Below, in pieces: positions 59,140-64,000 of a stretch of DNA of 64,000 bases. The stretch spans positions 24,823,663 through 24,887,662 of the forward strand of contig NC_061811.1 in the NCBI RefSeq assembly GCF_021462225.1, in the 5' to 3' direction. The translations under genes were made by a program, and so were the position numbers. The notes under the pieces were generated by a model. The model had not been told where the DNA came from and made no database searches. It saw only the letters and a list, made by a program, of their open reading frames with translations. The stretch is from Girardinichthys multiradiatus. Its lineage: Eukaryota; Chordata; Actinopteri; Cyprinodontiformes; Goodeidae. How positions within the stretch are numbered: the first letter of the stretch is position 1; each line of letters begins with the position of its first letter.

Positions 59140-60936
59140 AGTTCAAGAAATCAGATTCTTTTATTTTCACAGTAAGGTCTGCACATGGAAGGCTGGAGGA
59201 TTGAAACTAATATGGGTTGTGCTGAGGTTCAAAAGCTGGATTAGAAGTGCAGATTGGTCATAATATTTGTTACAAATATAAATAATGTGAAGCTACAAGC
59301 GTGGGTTACAACCAAAACATGGAAAGGAGACAAGAAAAGGGCTTGCAATAATGTGATCTGACAGCAAAAACAACAGAAATGACAAGATAATTGGTCATAA
59401 AACAAGTCGTTCACAAACATCCTCTGTCGGTCATTCTCACTATTTACAAAGGCAAACACCAGTCTGGCTTCCTGTACACACTATTTACACACTCACTCAC
59501 ACACTCTCGCAAACTCACAAGTAGTCAAAGAAATTACTGTAGTACAATGCAGACTTAATACCTGGCAATAATTATGTTGACTATGACCTAGGTACATAGA
59601 GGCACTGCTACCTCGCCCAGTCCGGTCATTGTGCTGATGAACTGCAGGTCACCACGGCAACGTTTGCCCTTTCAGAAGGTGGGACAGAAGTTTTCATGAG
59701 ATGGCTGCTTTTACAACGCAGTCAGGAAATAAAAAAATCCAGGACGAAGAAGAAGAGAAGCTAAAATGCCACCCACTACATTAAGAGCTCACATCGCCAT
59801 GGTGACCGGTAGTTCTGCAGCTCCCATTTCAAGCATTTTTGTCCCAGTTAAGGCTTCCAAAGCACTTGCCGCTCGCGCTGCACGGTTCCTGGCAACAACC
59901 TGGAGCACATTCACTCACCTCCCCTGTCCCGCTGCTACTGGTTTCTTCACACCTATAGGAGATTCTGTTCTGTAATTGGCTGTCTTGCTTTGCAGGACTG
60001 AGACACACCAAGAAAAAAAAACAAGGAGAGAAAAGGCAAAATAAAGAAGTCGTTAAAGTGACAGGAGCTTTGGGAACCTTTATCAAACACACTGGCGACA
60101 CCCTTCCAAAAAGAAGCAAGGCTTCAGTAATGGCTATGGTCCAATGTTCATCAACCTAATCCTTTCTGACATATAAAACAATACAAAAAAAAGAAAGATA
60201 TGGAATTTTCTTTAGGCAGCAATGTTGGTCTCAGTGTTATTACAATTCTGCTTTTAAAAAAAGCTTAAAGACCAAAACAAAAATAAAACCCATCTTAAAA
60301 ATCAGAATGACGAGTTTCAGGACACACCTATGCCTGTGTATGAAATGGGTGTTTTATGCAAGCGCGGAGCTTTCATCACACAACTTCCTGCAGTTTTTTT
60401 CTTTTCCCTGATGCAGTCTCTTACGCTGTCGTACTTTTGTTCTTTGTTCAGAGCCTTTCCAGTTTCTCTGATATGGGAGCATCCGGTAAAGAATTACTCA
60501 AGATTTCACAGACCTGGTTTTCCTTTTTTCGTGCTCCCCTCCCCGCTGTCAGGCTGCAGAAGAGGTGAGGGATGCGGGAGGCAAACCTAGGACGTTGTCA
60601 GCAACTTCTAAAAATGTTCTCCTCTCCCGTTGCTCAGGAAGTAATGATGATGGCAGAGACAAAGAAACGAGGAGATGTAGCAGGGAGGCGAAAGGCCAAG
60701 CAGGCGCCGATAACAAGTGGGCAAACCTCAATAATGAGAGCTGATGGAAGCTACCAGCCTTCGGTTGCTATAGCAACCCCCCAAGACTACAACTCTCACA
60801 GCCCAGATCTCTGGTGGTCTGCGTTTGGTTTGGGTCTTTGAACAAGGCGACGCCACGTCTGTGTGTGTGTGACTGTGTGCATGAGTATGACTTTCATATT
60901 ACTTATGCGTGTCTGTCGTTTGTTCTCGTTCTGTTG
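59140..60936 (-). other. hs6st1: Probable 3' UTR of hs6st1
   Basis: Sequence downstream of the TAG stop with no identifiable transposon. An AATAAA signal on the minus strand at 59165-59160 could set the end near 59140. The extent is a guess without transcripts. Confidence 0.35.
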
Positions 60937-61263
60937 CTACCAGCGGTTGATGATCTGGTTCATGTAGTCCTCAGTGGGGAGCCTGGCGCCCGCCTCCTCC
61001 GTTCTGCCCCCTTCCTGGCCGTCCTCCCTCTCCACCCTCTCCCCGTCCTCTTCCTCCAGTGTCGATTGTGAGCTAGCCTGGCCGTGGGAGGGCCACAGGC
61101 TGACGCTCAGGCCGAGGCCCTGGTGGCTCTGCTGCATGTGGTTCCTGATGCGCTGCTGCCGCCGCTCCTGCTGCCGGGTGTACTGGTAGCGCTGCTGGAA
61201 CAGGTCCCTGGCGTAGTCGTAGAGCTCCATGTCCAGCTCGTTCAGCTCCTCTATATGCTGGAC
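60937..61263 (-). CDS. hs6st1: Heparan-sulfate 6-O-sulfotransferase 1, last coding exon
   Basis: HS6ST1 is a Golgi type II membrane enzyme that transfers sulfate from PAPS to the 6-O position of glucosamine in heparan sulfate. This exon codes the last 108 residues. VQHIEELNELDMELYDYARD then LFQQRYQYTRQQERRQQRI matches the conserved C-terminal helix of the family; the end LPTEDYMNQIINRW matches the HS6ST1-type tail. Between them is a low-complexity, Glu/Gly/Arg-rich stretch (about 50-95). Acceptor tgtacag ends at 61264; stop TAG at 60939-60937. The catalytic sulfotransferase domain and the membrane anchor are outside the window. HS6ST3 is the main alternative. Confidence 0.85.
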   Translation of the reverse strand, partial: VQHIEELNELDMELYDYARDLFQQRYQYTRQQERRQQRIRNHMQQSHQGLGLSVSLWPSHGQASSQSTLEEEDGERVEREDGQEGGRTEEAGARLPTEDYMNQIINRW

Positions 61264-64000
61264 CTGTACAGGAGGAACAAGGTTTCTATTTATTGCCATA
61301 AACGCAGCAAGACATAGCCTTATAGGTGTAAGAGACGAACAAAAAAGAATGAAACACCAATTCGATTTAAGAGATATGTTAAACCAAATGGAACAAGAGA
61401 TTAAAATTGGATTTTTAAATTTACTTTACTACAGCTGCCCTCCTCTTTTCCTTTCATTAAAAATCAATTGTGTTAAAAACACAAGGAGTCATTTCTGCTT
61501 CAAATCATAAGTTAAAAGATATGCTTCTCTGTTTAAAACATTTGGAACAAAACTAAATTAGTTTTGAAGCTAAAAAGTTGATTTAGAGTGGGGATTTTCT
61601 TTTACAAGCATAAAAAAGCCTTTCCTCTGTTTTGTGTAGTAGGCAAAATAATTTAAGTCCTTTAGTGGTCTGTTAAAGTAGCCTTGATGAGCTGTTTATT
61701 GCTTGTTTAGGCTCTTGCATGTTCACATATCCAGACCTCATCTAGCACAAATGCAAAATGCATGTTGACTGAAGGCAAAAACATAAATGCTCTAGTAGCC
61801 AAATCCTTTATTTAAACGAGTTAGAAAATAACAAGCAGACAACAACAAAATAAACAAGCAAGAAAGTAAGAAAACAAATAAAGAATGTAAGTAAATAATA
61901 AAGAAAACACAGAATAATTCAATAAAGGCTGTGTAAACAACAGCTTCTGAAAATTAATTGAAATTAATTAAGGCTGGAGTATAAAAGCTTAGAAAACCAC
62001 TGGGTGCCACTGCTCTAACTTAGCTCCAAACAGAAATTAGAAGAAATGTTTAAACACCTCATGCAGATTGTTCATCTCTCTGTCCCTAAAACAGAGAGCG
62101 GTGCATCTAAAGTGTTATGAACTCATCTCCATCTTGGAGTTAAGCATTTAGTTAAAAATGTGGTTCTGTCAGGTCAGTGAACTGAAGCTTGACATTTTGA
62201 TTTGCTTTATACTCACAGCACAAACGCCTTTGCAGAGATGTTTACAAGTCATTTTGTTCATGGTAAATCTTAACGTCTTTCTTTCTAGTCTTTGAGGGGC
62301 AGGACCATGTCCTGAGTCATTGAAGGGTAAATCCAAGTCAGGACTCAGGTTTTGGATCCCAAGTCTCAAATGTTTAAGGGGGAAGACCAAGCCAAGGCTC
62401 AAGTCTTTTGTCCCAAGTCCAAGTCAGGTCATCAGCATTTGAAGGGCAAATCAAAGCTGAGTAGTGAGTCATCCAAGTCGAGGCTCAGGTTTTCTTGTCC
62501 AAAGTCTGGCGTGTTTAAGAGACAAGGTCTCGAGGGTTTGACCTGTAAGGCCAAGTCAGATTCCAAGACTTTGAGGGGCAAGTTTAAGCCATGTCTAAAG
62601 TCTTTTGTCCCAAGTACGATTTGAGCAATTAGTACTAAGTTTAAGTCCTGGGCAAGTCCAAGTCAAGAAGCCAGCCAGTGACACAGCAAGTCCAAGTCAA
62701 CTTCCAACAATGTGAGGGACAACTCCAAGCCAAGTATCAAGTCTTTTGTCTCAAGTTCAAAACTTGAGCCTTTAGTCCCAAGTTCAAGTTCAAGGGTAAG
62801 TCTATTCTTTGAGTGACAAGATCACATAAGGTCTTAAATCTTTGAGGAAAGTCTCCATTCTTTTGCAAGTCACAAGTGGGTTTGTGTAACTTTAAATCTG
62901 ACTAAAGCCTAAGTCTCAATGTTAAGTCCCCATCTCTGAAAAAAAGGAAAGAAAGATAATACCAAGAAAAAATATCAAGACTTCAGATATCCTGAATGGT
63001 AATTCTGGAAATGAGAAAGATCCAACTCAAAGTACTCATGTACTGCCAATGTAAAAACAAAAGAAACACGGAAAACGTAAGCTTGTTTGATGCAGCTGGC
63101 TTTACTGGAATGTGCCATCAGCTGCGTGTAAATTAAATACAGAGGGAGAAATGTGTTTAATTAAGAGAATCCTTTTGAAACCTCTGATCAGTTGCAAGAT
63201 GAGATTTGTGAGCAATGTGTGTGACAACAGAGGGAGGTGACATGTTGTGTCCATATTTGGAAATGAGAGATTTTCATGCATCAGCAGGAGGGACGCTGAT
63301 GCAAACCCAGATGGCTTTAAGGCCTCAAAGAGTTTATCCGTCAGCGAGAGGCAATTAAATCATCGAGAAACAAGGTTCAATCAGAGAAGCCTTGCATGGA
63401 CCTTTAAGTCATGATGGGTAGGAGTGCACTTTTCGTCGCTTCACAAGAAAGTATAGGAGAAATGTTGCCTTTAAAACCTGCAGCCCAGATATCTGAGAGT
63501 TTTCTGTTTCACACAAAGGTCTCTGAAATTAGATTTCATAGAAATGCTAATTTTAAAACCATTTTTAAACAAAAAATACCACACACAGACTCCCCACATG
63601 CTCTACTCCAAACCTTTACAATGAGATTATTTTCTCCCTTTTATACGAACCACTGGTCCACCTTTTGAGTCTGGCAGCTGTGCATATTTTATTCTTTCTG
63701 AGTGACCCGGTTTGATGTTTAAATCACCACGCTGCTGTGTTCCGGAGGTAGATTTCTTTATTTTGCAGAGAAACTGAGCTTAAGAACTTCCCACACTGGG
63801 CCAATCAAAGTGTGAAAAACTGGTCTGAAGCTGAGGTCTTTTAAACAGTTAGTTATCTCAGTCCATTTCACAGGAATACGCGACCAGTGTGTTTACCTTG
63901 TGTCTCCCTGTTCATACAGCAATCATCTCCATTTCAAAGATATTTTTTGTCACGTTTTTCTGAGAATATTTACTTTGTTCTACAAGAGCACCTCAAATGA
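61264..64000 (-). other. hs6st1: hs6st1 intron (partial)
   Basis: Upstream of the last exon up to the window edge. No further HS6ST exon was found. Contains the minisatellite at 62280-62930 and an A-rich stretch at 61840-61925. Confidence 0.7.
62280..62930 (+). repeat. Degenerate minisatellite, AAGTC-rich
   Basis: Imperfect units built from tttgaggggcaagt, aagtcttttgtcccaagt and ccaagtcaggtc, roughly 60-70 bp long, repeated about ten times. Located in the hs6st1 intron; reading frames across it are not genes. Confidence 0.8.

Noticed and set aside
60937..61263. HS6ST3 or HS6ST2 as the right-hand gene
   Set aside because: The C-terminal PTEDYMNQIINRW fits HS6ST1; linkage to a UGGT1-like gene agrees. 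Only 108 residues are available, so some doubt remains.
62169..62624. Open frames across the AAGTC minisatellite as possible hs6st1 exons
   Set aside because: Repeat-derived, with no similarity to sulfotransferase sequence and no proper splice borders.

Overview
This is vertebrate, almost certainly ray-finned fish, nuclear DNA. Small conserved coding exons with GT-AG borders are scattered through AT-rich introns, and the repeats are typical of fish genomes: many Tc1/mariner copies, hAT pieces, an L2-type LINE tail and a TcMar-ISRm11-like element. The mix is common in percomorphs such as killifishes and livebearers, but I cannot name the species.

The left 40 kb is one gene on the minus strand, UDP-glucose:glycoprotein glucosyltransferase (uggt1), the folding sensor of the ER calnexin cycle. 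I could place 37 coding exons (36487 down to 560). All junctions keep phase and join to exactly 1462 codons, from the signal peptide into the GT24 catalytic domain. The last coding part, with the ER-retrieval tail, lies left of the window. A likely non-coding first exon ends at 40243.

The right end (about 59.1-61.3 kb, minus strand) holds the last coding exon and probable 3' UTR of a heparan-sulfate 6-O-sulfotransferase, best matched to hs6st1. Its upstream exons lie beyond 64 kb. UGGT1 and HS6ST1 are also neighbours in human, which supports both calls.

The introns and the roughly 19 kb between the genes are packed with transposons, many nested. Examples are a hAT inside a Tc1 inside an ISRm11-like relic (44.5-49.6 kb), a young Tc1 inside an old Tc1 (53.7-56.2 kb), and a palindromic element inside a 3-kb inverted-repeat element directly upstream of the uggt1 first exon (40.4-43.4 kb). 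A GACA microsatellite, long purine tracts and degenerate minisatellites are also present. I found no RNA genes, CRISPR arrays or prokaryotic features. No wholly new system is evident; the most unusual items are the nested and palindromic elements and an L2 tail that ends at a splice donor.
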